The notes beneath the pieces are model-generated. The model made no database searches, had not been told where the DNA came from, and saw only the letters and a program-made list of their open reading frames with translations. A stretch of 11,515 nt of DNA, taken from the NCBI GenBank assembly GCA_024741835.1, contig JAENRP010000669.1, positions 1 through 11,515 of the forward strand, written 5' to 3'. Source of the DNA: Diplocarpon mali (taxonomy: Eukaryota; Ascomycota; Leotiomycetes; Helotiales; Drepanopezizaceae). The position numbers and the translations under genes are program-made. This document shows, one piece after another, positions 1 to 7,562 of this stretch (position 1 is its first letter; each line of letters begins with the position of its first letter).

Positions 1-52
1 GTTAATTTAAAGTATATAAATAGAAATATTATTAGTAATTTTATTATTTTTC

Positions 53-75
53 ACTTACGGGTCTAACCTATAAGT
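53..75. repeat. 23-bp palindrome-like repeat, copy in element A (post-protease 2)
   Basis: Starts ACTTACGGG and ends CTATAAGT; the arms pair over about nine positions around a TCTAA loop, with one C/A mismatch. It matches the copy at 8997-9019, and several differences are transitions. It is followed on the minus strand by an A-rich tract, as in element B. Confidence 0.7.
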
Positions 76-214
76 GGTTTTTAAGTTTTTTAAAATAATT
101 AATAAATTGTCGAAATTTGTAAAACGAACCCTCTTCTTTATCTTATTTTTCTTTTTTCTTAATTATTATTTTAATAAAACGCCGATTATACCATTTTTCA
201 AAATTCCAGATTTA

Positions 215-237
215 ACTCTTAGTCTAAGACTATAAGT
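215..237. repeat. 23-bp palindrome-like repeat, copy in element A (post-protease 1)
   Basis: Starts ACTCTTAGTC and ends ACTATAAGT. Read on the minus strand it aligns with the copy at 8873-8895 over all 23 positions, with four transitions and one transversion. This anchors the two post-protease stretches to each other. Confidence 0.7.
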
Positions 238-364
238 TAAATCGCTATTATTCAAAATCGGCAAACTTACCTTTCTTTCGCTATAACTCCTTGCTAAGTG
301 CCTTCCTTTACTAGCATTAAGCCTAGCCCTTATACTAGCTAATTATTTCTTAAAACCTCGTTTT

Positions 365-1320
365 AGAATTCGACTATATCTCTTACGATAACCATTTATC
401 CTTTTAAAGATTGATCTATATTCTAAAGACTAGCTTTTATAAGACTATCTCTAAGATAGTTAAATATTAGCTAAGATTCTAAAATAAAGGGCATTCTTAA
501 AAGAATATCATTTAAAGAATTCTCTATTATTAGAAAGTTAGTATAATTAATAATTCCTTTAACTTTAACCTTTACGTTTTTCACTTATTTATTAAAATTA
601 TATTTCAATCTAAAGATAGTCGAATAAATAAGGAATCGATCGCTAACAATTATCAATTAAGCCATTTCTGCCACTTTTCTAATTATCGCATTAACTTCTG
701 AACTATAATCGATTAAAGCCTTTACTTTAACTGATTCTTCTATTAAATAAATAATAATAGGGCTTTTTATCGCAATTGCTAAACAATTTCGATTAATATT
801 CTAAGATATTAAAGCCATTACTATAATATTATAGTACTTCTAAGTTCCTTCGTTTTCTATAATCTAAAGACATTTAATTAAGGCTAAGTGCTTCTTAAAG
901 TTCTTTCGCATTACAATTTCCATTTCCTTATTATTATTCAAATCTTTAAAGGCAACTGGAATATACTTTCCTAGCACTTTATTAAAGTATCTAATTAAAC
1001 CAAATAGGTCTTTAAATGTAAGGTTAATTTGCTAAGCTATAACATTCTCTACGGCTTTCTTTATTACAATTGAATTAGCGTATTTATTAATGAATTTTTC
1101 CTATTTTAACATCTATCTCTTTCGCTTAAGGTCAAGGGTCTATATAATAACTTCAACTTCTTAATCTTTAAGCTTAGAGCCATCTTCGTCTATTATATCT
1201 CTAATTAATTCGTTTGCTATATTGGCTTTATCCTTATCTATTATAGTTCCAGATTATTAGGTATCTTTTAGCATTTGGACTTTATATTAAGATTCTTAAG
1301 TTGCATATATTAATTTCTAG
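365..1320 (-). pseudogene. Retropepsin (gypsy-type aspartic protease) region of element A
   Basis: Continues the gag frame with no net frameshift. A helical-looking linker includes INLTFKDLFGLIRYF (about 1040-1000). The active-site region reads VKALID-Y-S-SEVNAI (about 720-685): the catalytic Asp codon (708-710) survives, but the expected Gly is Ser, and Tyr stands at the middle position, fitting G-to-A changes. Downstream NDILLRMPFILES (about 514-480) matches the conserved 'NDILLGMP' flap-to-helix segment of ascomycete gypsy proteases, with Gly changed to Arg. In a live element this enzyme would mature the Gag-Pol polyprotein. Numerous in-frame TAA/TAG codons make it non-functional. The boundary with gag is arbitrary, since the two are one polyprotein. 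Confidence 0.75.
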
Positions 1321-1689
1321 ACTTTAGCTGGTTTTATTAGTATTAAAGGAGTAGTAGATCTAAAAGGACGCTAAGTATTCCAAGGGTTTCTAAATATAAA
1401 AGCAATATTAATATTAATAGATACATTATTATTAACCTATCCTAAGAGAAAGATGCCTTTAACTTCTATAGCTATTTGATTAGAAGCTAGGTCCTTAAAA
1501 ACTCCCTTAGATAGGTTGCTAATTGGACTAGTATATATATAAGTTGGAATTTTAACGTTTATATCTATAATATACTATCGTTCGACTAAATTCTCGTCTT
1601 ATTTTATATTATATATTATTGTTCGAATAGTTTATAACTATAAGCGATTCTAGTACTTTTTAATAGGGATAGCTTTTAGCCTAAGATCT

Positions 1690-3080
1690 TTAATATAAAG
1701 CATCCTATACTTATTAATATGCATAATCCTAGTATTAATAATATAATAAAAAAGAGGGCAATCGTTGCAATACTTATATAAAGTATAGTTAAGTTCTTTA
1801 TTATTACAAAAGTTGCAGGTTAGTCGTCTTCTATTGCTATTCCCTTAGTACCCTATAGCATTAATATTAGCAAAGTGCTGGTTAAGATTAATTTCTCCTT
1901 CTTTAATCAATTATTAAGTTCTTATATTAGCTAGTTGTTTTAAATAATAAGAAGCAGGAGTCTGATAATAGGAACTACTATATTAGCTTATAATAGCCGA
2001 GTTTTGCCTATTACTAAATTAAGGAATATGCTATTTTTCTTATAAGAGATTATTAATCCTAGTTTCTAAGCTTTAGATTTGGAGTTTTATAAATTAAGTC
2101 TTAAGTTCCTTAATTCTAAGGTTAGATCTTACTCCTAGGTCGGGCCTACGAGTAAAAGGTATGACTATTAGGTTCTTCTTTACTTCTTCTATAACTTCCA
2201 AAGCCTTTGAGTATTCTTAGACCAGGCTCTTGAGGTCTTTAGTATAAGAGGGAGTAGGGGCTTTTTCCTACTCTATAGTATTAATAATTCTCTTATTAAG
2301 ATCTGATTTTAAAGCAAAGGCTGCGAATTCCTTAAATAAGGCAAAGGTTATAAGGTCTTACTTATTAATCTTAAAATGCTTAATAATCTTATTTTAAAGT
2401 CCAATAGGTAATCCGAGTAAAAAAAGGCGGCCTCTTTCAACTTTGCTAAGTATTTTCTAGCTAATTAAGGTATTCGATATATAAGTAAAAGTCCGATAGT
2501 AGTTCTTAAGTTCCTTAAGAGTATAAGTGACTAGAACAAATTCCTTTAAGAAAGCTAAGGTATTGCGAATCTACTATCTATTAAATTCGCGGAATTTAGA
2601 TTTAAGGGCCTTAATAAGGAGTTCTTATAAATTATAAGTTTTCCATTTGAAGAGGGACTTGATAATATCCTTACTTATATAATTATAGTAGTAAGGAAGT
2701 TGAGAAATCATATCCTTTTATATAATATTAAAATTGTAATAAGTTTCCTTATATTACTTAAGGAAATCAGTAATATTAGCGCCTATAAAGTAAGGAGCGC
2801 CAGAGGAACTAGGAAGGGGAAAGTGACTAGTAATAGCCTTAAATATGGCTATTATTGTTTTATACTAACTGTCTAAGTTGATAGAATCTATAAGAGGCAA
2901 AGGGAAAGCTTTAATATTATAAGATTAATTGCTAAGAGGAGTACTTTAAAATTCAAAAGGGCTTAAAGAACGTTTAGAATCTAAGTTAATCTTAAAGTAA
3001 TTAGGATAAGTTTAAAAAGATTTAGATAAAGGGTTAATAAAAAGTTTAAAATTATTATTATTTATAGTATTTTTTAATAT
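1690..3080 (-). pseudogene. Gypsy Gag of element A, RIP-disrupted
   Basis: Readable in one frame through many stops, for example SGAPYFIGANITDFLK, LKELKNYYRTFTYIS and VERGRLFLLGLPIGL, which resemble the retrotransposon Gag capsid domain (the family pattern is roughly 'PxFxGxNxxxFLxxYE ... FLxGLP'). A later segment holds a Cys cluster CNFCNN...YCNDCPLF (about 1825-1755), a likely decayed zinc-knuckle tail. The matching gag in element B (7563-8790) is colinear and about 16 codons shorter over the same interval, mostly in the N-terminal linker. The codon at 2993 and the protease Asp codon at 710 are exactly in phase. The true start is uncertain; I see no preserved ATG and place the start near the first residues shared with B. 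Confidence 0.75.
2131..2153. repeat. 23-bp palindrome-like repeat inside gag of element A
   Basis: Starts ACTCCTAGGT and ends CCTACGAGT. On the minus strand it is translated in frame as TRRPDLGV within Gag, at the same place as the copy at 8442-8464 in element B (TRGPSLGV). A short palindromic repeat appears to have become part of the coding sequence. Confidence 0.65.
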
Positions 3081-3139
3081 CAATATTAAAAAAGTAGGTA
3101 GCGGCCTTAAATTATTTAAAGATATCTTTTTATCCTCCT

Positions 3140-3162
3140 ACTTATAAGCTAGGCCTAGGAAT
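3140..3162. repeat. 23-bp palindrome-like repeat before gag of element A
   Basis: Starts ACTTATAAGC and ends GCCTAGGAAT, the last bases being GAAT where other copies have GAGT. It lies just before gag and matches the pre-gag copy at 7463-7485 in element B, followed in both elements by AGTAGGA on the gag side. Confidence 0.65.
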
Positions 3163-3831
3163 AGAATTCCGAATTCTACTAAAAGTTTAATCCGAGTTTG
3201 CTAAGAGATTCTAAGTAGGTGCTAAATAGCTAATAGGAGCGTTGCGACTAATCGCAATAAGATAAGGTTTACCTAATTAAGGACTAATTTCTAAGATAAG
3301 ATTTATATCTAAGATTCTTCTTAGCCTTTAGGCCAATTCCTATTAGTCCTTAGAATAAAGGGGTCTTTAGAGACAATTCTAAGGCAGTTTTTAAAGTTCT
3401 ATTAAGCTAAGGCAGCTGAATTATCAAATTCGGATTTCTAAAGATTCTAAAAAGGCACTTCCAATTGGAGTTTGCGCTTGGTATTACTTAAGTACTCGAA
3501 ACTACTACTATTTAAGATTGCTATTATAGAGTTTATTAAACTTTTCATACCGAAAAGCCGAAAATTCTAAGAATCTCAGAGTTAAGGAAGAAAATAAGGG
3601 TTTTTAAAGCAGAGCTGAAAAGGGAAAATCTAAAGTTATTAATAATTACTAAACGAAAATCGATAGTTTTAAGTAACTAGGCGATTAAGGATAAGGGTTT
3701 TAGAGTTAATTAAAATGCTATAAGTGTTTTAAAGATATATTTCAAAGGCCGGTCTCTTATCTATAAACTAAGAGATCGATAAGGTCGTATAAGGATAGAA
3801 ATCTTAAGAAATCGGTCCCTATATAGGTCAC
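3163..3831 (-). other. Leader of element A between LTR and gag
   Basis: About 670 bp of non-coding sequence, alignable throughout with the leader of element B (6771-7462) in inverse orientation. The two diverge mostly by transitions, except for a nearly identical 39-bp block at 3456-3494. I did not recognise a primer-binding site: the first bases after the LTR read GTGACCTA here and GTAACCTA in B, not the usual TGG start. Confidence 0.6.
3456..3494 (-). promoter_or_regulatory. Conserved leader block (possible RNA packaging or dimer signal), element A
   Basis: This 39-bp block matches 7131-7169 (inverted) with one C/T difference. It contains two perfect palindromes, TACTTAAGTA and CCAATTGG, and keeps CpA and TpG dinucleotides that are rare elsewhere. 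A role in RNA dimerisation or packaging is inference only; many retroelement leaders carry such signals. Confidence 0.35.
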
Positions 3832-4079
3832 TAATATAAAATAGAAAGAGGATAATATAAGAATAGGCCTAAGGAAAGACTTAAAACAAAAGGAGGAAGC
3901 ACTATAAGCGGGCTCTCTTAGATAAGATATTAAGAACAAATCCTAAGTATAGGGTATATTTAGTACTTATAGCAACGCGCGCTATCTCTATATATAAAAG
4001 ATGGCCCTTTTATCCTCCTACCGTCCTGCGCCGATCATATGGTATTTATCACAAGACCTATCTATCTCAGGTCTCTACA
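3832..4079 (-). repeat. 5' LTR of element A (about 248 bp)
   Basis: On the minus strand it starts TGTAGAGACCT, a proper TG terminus, and shares with both LTRs of element B the opening TAGAGACCT, the central GAGATAGCGCGC, the AGAGAGCC stretch and the end TTATATTA. The end was set where the two LTRs of element B stop matching each other. It is clearly more diverged from the B LTRs than those are from each other, with length changes around the TATA region, so A belongs to another subfamily or is older. A TATATATA box lies at 3989-3996. Confidence 0.75.
3989..3996 (-). promoter_or_regulatory. TATA box in LTR of element A
   Basis: A TATATATA stretch inside the LTR, directly before the GAGATAGCGCGC block on the minus strand. 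In the B LTRs the TATA box lies about 37 bp further upstream of that block, so the promoter layout differs. Assigned by position and sequence only. Confidence 0.4.
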
Positions 4080-4640
4080 TTAGTCCCTATTTTCCTTCTC
4101 TATTAGGAATACCTCCGATTTAGCTACGTATAGCTTATCGTCTACTTTAAAGGATATCTATATTTTAGCATTATAGTTATTATCGATTATAAGAAGGCCG
4201 GAAATAGGATTAATAAAGGGGACCTCTACCCTTAGCGACTACTTGCGGCTATTAAGTTGCGGCTCAACTAAGCAAGAAGGCTCTATTTCTTTATCGATAT
4301 CAATTGCGTTCTACTCCCTTTCAATAGTCATTCGATCCTTAGGTTTAATTCCTTTAGTTTTATCTAAGCGGTTTTCTTTATTATCGATTTTAAATAGGCG
4401 TACGCTTATCGATCTAAAGTACCTTATTCTATTATTAATATTAATTATATAGGTTTCGTTCTCTAAGCCTAGGAACTCGAATAGGCCTATCTATCCTCCC
4501 TTCTTTTAGTAAATTAATACTAGGTCTTTTAGCTTTAAATTGTAAATATAAATGGTTTTAAGGCTATTTCTTATGCCTAAAGCGTCGTTGACCTTGCGAG
4601 TAGTATAGATTTTCCTTACTTCCTTTATAGCCTTCTTAAT
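4080..4640 (-). pseudogene. Integrase C-terminal domain and linker of the copia element
   Basis: Begins with KAIKEVRKIYTTRKVNDALGIRN, then reads DLVLIY*KKGG*IGLFEFLGLENETYIIN...IRYFRSISVRLFKID (about 4560-4385). This matches the small beta-barrel that follows the core in ascomycete copia polyproteins ('VLVWR...WTGPF.LL...FRSTVVKPY' type), which aids DNA binding during integration. Tryptophan positions are now stop codons (TGG to TAG), a RIP hallmark. After it comes a charged linker that should lead to RVT_2 reverse transcriptase, but the element A LTR interrupts it. Confidence 0.75.
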
Positions 4641-5400
4641 TATTACTACCTTCTATTCTACCGACGGATTTAGTAAGTCTAGTTCAATTAGCCTTAAATA
4701 TGCCTTGAAAACGAGTAGTATAAGGATCATCCTATTAAGCCTTATAATATCATTAACTGCCTTTATAGCTATTTACAAGCGCTTCTTATCGCTTAATCAA
4801 AGGTATTCAGCTATTATTATCTTAAAGGTATATCTTAAAAGGCGACGATACTATTCGACCTTATTAATAAAGTGGTGCGCCTTTATAGGAACTAGTTTAA
4901 GGATTATTCTTATAGATCTTAAAGAGCTTCTAAACTCCGCCGAGTTAAAGTTAGTACTATAGTTGTATACTATAAAATCAAGAGGTCTAATATAAGTATC
5001 CAGCTATGCTATTTTAAGGGCTTAAAATACTGCGTCGGCCGAATATGCTCCTATTCCCTTTTATAAGAACCTTGCAGCTTTAAATCCTATCGCTTTATCG
5101 ATTATATAAAGGGCGTTCCTTCTATTAAACTAAGCAATATTAACATATATAATATATTTAAAGTCGATATTATCTTATAGCTTGAATCGGAATCTATAAA
5201 GGGCGTTGGCATAGAGTTGGTAGTATTAGTATATTTCCCTTACTCTCGCTATAATGCTAGAGTCTACGTTATAGCCAGCTTAGTTTAAAAAGTATTTAAA
5301 GCGTTTTATTAAAAGATATTCGAATCTTTTATATAGCCTTTATATCTCTATTTCTATTAAGTGGTATATATTGATTATACCCTTTGAAGTTATTAGAAGT
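4641..5400 (-). pseudogene. Copia integrase (pre-integrase zinc domain and DDE core), inactivated
   Basis: Catalyses insertion of the cDNA in live relatives. The core is clearly readable: YVNIA (first acidic site, codon 5139-5141), DFIVYN (second, codon 4962-4964), and KAHHFINKVE (Glu codon 4854-4856). The second and third sites are 35 residues apart, the classic D-D(35)E spacing. Both Asp residues are now Asn (GAC/GAT to AAC/AAT) and only Glu remains. The upstream zinc-binding region (about 5340-5220) reads LYKRFEYL and Y*YYQ where family members have LHRRFGHP and CxxC, so His and Cys have become Tyr. These are C-to-T/G-to-A changes; the protein cannot work. Confidence 0.85.
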
Positions 5401-5479
5401 TGCTCTATTATATTAAGTAAGAGCTATAAGTGCTTGTGTTTTTTAATAATTAGGTATTTCTCTTTACTGATTATAAGCA

Positions 5480-5780
5480 AATTGCGTAGATTATCGTATT
5501 TAGCTCCTATTTTATCGAGTTATTATAAGTAGATTAAAAATGGTATATCTGCTTCTATAATTAAGAACTCTATAGGGCCTGCTAGTATTTGAATAGTTGT
5601 CTTGCTAATTGCATTTCGGGAACTTGTCCTAAAGGTAATTTTGTACTTTTCAGCGCTAAGTAGAACTAGAACTACGTCTTATATTATTTGATAAAGCTTT
5701 AAATTAGTTAATTCCTCCTACGTTTTTATATAAAGCGCCTATATTAATTAGAAATCCTTAGAAGAATTGATCTATCTATT
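5480..5780 (-). pseudogene. Copia protease, inactivated
   Basis: Reads FF*GFLINIGALYKNVGG near 5760-5710, where relatives have F-x-G-x-x-I-D-T-G-A: the catalytic Asp is Asn (codon 5743-5745) and the Thr is Ile, both by transition. Further on, KTTIQILAGPIEFLIIEADIPFLIYL (about 5600-5525) matches the 'IGxVEFHVVxADTPFLL' segment of this fungal copia group. A change of reading frame is needed near 5650, so at least one small indel is present. Confidence 0.7.
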
Positions 5781-6079
5781 AGGTTATAAATACCTTAAGG
5801 TCCTTTCGAATAGGTTTATTAACCCTTATTATTAAAAGGTATTTAGCCTTTTGCTTTTTAAGCTAGTTAAGTATAGTTCTAGAGTTATATTCCTTATTAG
5901 AAGCTAAAAATACTATAGTAAAGTTGATATTATTATCCTTAGGGTTACTACTTGCTTAGTCCTCCTCTTTTAAAGACGTTTCTAATTTATCCTTATTAGT
6001 CCTATTATCTTCTAAAGGTATTCTATTTTCTTCTTAAGATAGGTATACCTTATATATTTTATCTATTAGCTTATAGCCT

Positions 6080-6519
6080 TTGGCTCGTTGGCTTATTATA
6101 TAATAAGACTTTTAAGCGGCTCTTTCTTCCTTTAAGTGCTTGCTATTATAGTAGTCCTTTTTCTAATATATAATACACTTTATATAGCCTGGTTTTAGCT
6201 AGAAGGTTGTTCCTCTCTTATTCCCTTAAGCGAAATTTATCTTTTTATTAGAAAATTATACTATAGATTGCCTTTACTCCTTAGCTAAAAGATATTAATA
6301 TCTATTTATAATTAAACTAAGGTGCTAAGGTCTAAATGGTCCGTCTTAAGCAACTACTCTTGCGTAAGTCTATAAGCTATTTAATAGGGCTGGGAACGTT
6401 GCTAATAGCTTAAAAAGTGCCATTTGAAATAGCCGATTCCTAAAAACACTTTATATAAGTCTATCTTTAATTAATCAATCGTTCTTATATTAGTATATAG
6501 CTTTAATTATAGGTTTTAT
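6080..6519 (-). pseudogene. Copia Gag, C-terminal part with CCCH zinc knuckle
   Basis: Reads LIKDRLI*SVFRNRLFQMALFKLLATFPALLNSL, the end of the capsid-like domain, then FSNKKINFA*GNKRGTTF and KPGYIKCIIY*KKDYYNSKHLKEERAA (about 6195-6115). Relatives have CxxC-x4-C-x4-H here; the first Cys (6175-6177) and the His (6136-6138) remain, while the two middle Cys are Tyr. In a live element this knuckle binds genomic RNA. The upstream half is separated by element B and lies at 9454-10653. Confidence 0.7.
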
Positions 6520-6770
6520 TATAGAGACCTAGAAGTGGAGGATCTCGTGATATAGGTCATATGGTCAGATAAGGACTAAGAAAGGGGTATATATAGGACT
6601 ACTGTTGTACTTAGAGATAGCGCGCAATGCCAACTACCTATTTTACCCTTAACTAGTGAATTGTCCTAGTTCTTGTCTTTAGAGAGCCTGCTTATAGTGC
6701 TTTCTCCTTCTTATCTTTGGTCTTTACGTAGGCCTATTCTTAGGTGTTGTTCCTGCTTCCTCTTATATTA
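6520..6770 (+). repeat. 5' LTR of element B (about 251 bp)
   Basis: Begins TATAGAGACCT, where TA is likely a mutated TG terminus, and ends CTTATATTA. It aligns over its whole length with 9203-9453; I noticed essentially only transitions. In the first third the 3' copy is the more mutated; in the last part this copy is (TTATCTTTGG against TTGTCTTTGG). The GATAGCGCGC block is preserved. The LTR would hold promoter and polyadenylation signals. Confidence 0.8.
6588..6595 (+). promoter_or_regulatory. TATA box in 5' LTR of element B
   Basis: GGGG followed by TATATATA and AGGACT, identical in the 3' LTR (9271-9278), 68 bp from the LTR start in both. It is a good candidate for the element's promoter. 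Confidence 0.5.
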
Positions 6771-7130
6771 GTAACCTACGCAGGGACGATTCCTTTGAGA
6801 TTTCGTCTTTATACGACTTCTCCTCTTGATTCTCTTAGTTCGTAGATAAGAGATCAACCCTTTGAAAAACCCCTCTTAAGATAATAATTATTTAGTTATT
6901 TATAACTATTAGTTATTACTCCTCTATTATCGACCTTGCAATTACTCAATTATTTGGAACTGTCGATTGCTACTCTCTACTATCAATAACCTTAGATTTT
7001 CCCTTTTCGGCTCTGCTTTGAAAACCCCTATTTTCCTCCTTAACTTCGAGGTTTTCGGAATTTTCGGCTTCTTAGTATAAAAAGTTTAGCAAACCTTATA
7101 ATAGCAGTCTTAAATAGCGGTAGTTTTAAG

Positions 7131-7169
7131 TACTTAAGTAATACTAAGCGCAAACTCCAATTGGAAGTG
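7131..7169 (+). promoter_or_regulatory. Conserved leader block, element B copy
   Basis: Partner of 3456-3494: 38 of 39 bases agree, and the one difference is TAAG here against CAAG there, a RIP-type change. It contains palindromes TACTTAAGTA and CCAATTGG separated by AGCGCAAA. Function unknown. Confidence 0.35.
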
Positions 7170-7462
7170 TCTCCTTAAAATCTTTAGAAATCCGAATTTA
7201 ATAATTCAACCGCCTCAGCTCAATAGAACTTTAAAAACTGCCCTAGAATCGTCTCTAAAGATCCCTTTATTCTAAGGACTAATAGGAATTGTCTTAAAAG
7301 CTAAGATGAATCTTTCTTAGAAACTTTATCTTAAAAATTAGTCTTTAATTCGATAAACCTTTACTTATTACTAATGATTATAGTACCCTTATTTGCTGCT
7401 TTGCACCTATTAAAGAAGTCTTAGCAAAGTATAAATAAACTTTTAGCAGAAGCCGGATTTTC

Positions 7463-7485
7463 ACTCTTAAGCCAGGCCTGCAAGT
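7463..7485. repeat. 23-bp palindrome-like repeat before gag of element B
   Basis: Starts ACTCTTAAGC and ends GGCCTGCAAGT, one of the better preserved copies. Its reverse complement aligns with 8873-8895 at about 19 of 23 positions, so copies occur in both orientations. Confidence 0.7.
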
Positions 7486-7562
7486 AGGAATATAAAAATG
7501 CAATTTTACATACCTTAAGTTCTTTATCTTTACCTTCGGCAACTGCACTTGCTTTTTCAATA

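Larger units (their letters stand above)
1..364 (-). other. Post-protease stretch of element A, before the expected RT
   Basis: No convincing protein is readable here on either strand. The stretch follows the protease of element A and holds two of the 23-bp palindrome-like repeats (215-237 and 53-75), with a very A/T-rich tract between and after them on the minus strand. Element B carries the same pair of repeats in the same order (8873-8895 and 8997-9019), spaced about 100 bp apart there and about 140 bp here, so this is probably a family-specific spacer rather than random filler. Reverse transcriptase should begin beyond base 1. Confidence 0.45.
1..4079 (-). mobile_element. Gypsy-type LTR retrotransposon A, 5' part, RIP-degraded
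   Basis: Ty3/gypsy-like element read right to left: LTR (4079-3832), leader, gag, retropepsin, then a non-coding or decayed stretch that runs off the window before any reverse transcriptase. The assignment rests on the LTR shared with element B and on gag and protease motifs in one net minus-strand frame. Its LTR start abuts copia sequence after the integrase tail, so it looks inserted into the copia element. The second LTR and target-site duplication lie outside the window. The element is dead: its coding frame has dozens of TAA/TAG codons of the kind produced by C-to-T change in CpA. Confidence 0.8.
4080..6519 (-). mobile_element. Ty1/copia-like retrotransposon, gag end to integrase, truncated
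   Basis: The downstream half of the background copia-like element, read right to left: end of gag with zinc knuckle, protease, pre-integrase domain, integrase and its C-terminal tail. The order protease-integrase, with integrase before RT, is the copia order. It is cut at 4080 by the LTR of element A, so RT and RNase H are missing, and at 6519 by element B. Its gag start probably continues at 9454-10653. Two long plus-strand open frames (4243-4452 and 4705-4962) are antisense shadows of the integrase. Confidence 0.8.
6771..7562 (+). other. Leader of element B between LTR and gag
   Basis: About 790 bp without a readable protein, alignable with the leader of A (3831-3081) in inverse orientation. 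It holds the conserved block 7131-7169 and the pre-gag 23-bp repeat 7463-7485. A minus-strand open frame at 7378-7560 reads through the repeat (CRPGLRV) but has no counterpart in A and is not counted as a gene. The primer-binding site was not recognised. Confidence 0.6.

Noticed and set aside
2250..2285. Hairpin with arms GAGTAGG / CCTACTC
   Set aside because: It lies in gag codons conserved in element B (KAPTPSYTK against KALTPSYTK), where the arms are not kept as a perfect hairpin; likely chance.
3757..3939. Minus-strand open frame of 60 codons
   Set aside because: Lies across the LTR and leader of element A and has no counterpart frame in element B at 6663-6845.
4243..4452. Plus-strand open frame of 69 codons
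   Set aside because: It is antisense to the integrase C-terminal tail, and the minus strand gives recognisable integrase sequence. Long runs without stops are expected opposite such decayed frames.
4705..4962. Plus-strand open frame of 85 codons with hydrophobic look
   Set aside because: Exactly opposite the integrase core with its D-D(35)E spacing; the hydrophobic composition comes from AT-rich codons, so it is a shadow.
5567..5586. ACT...AGT sequence with GGGCCTGC inside, in the copia protease region
   Set aside because: It is 20 bp, not 23, and is accounted for by the conserved protease segment (AGPIEF). I do not count it as a ninth repeat copy.
7378..7560. Minus-strand open frame of 60 codons
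   Set aside because: Runs antisense through the leader of element B, includes a translated 23-bp repeat, and is not conserved in element A.
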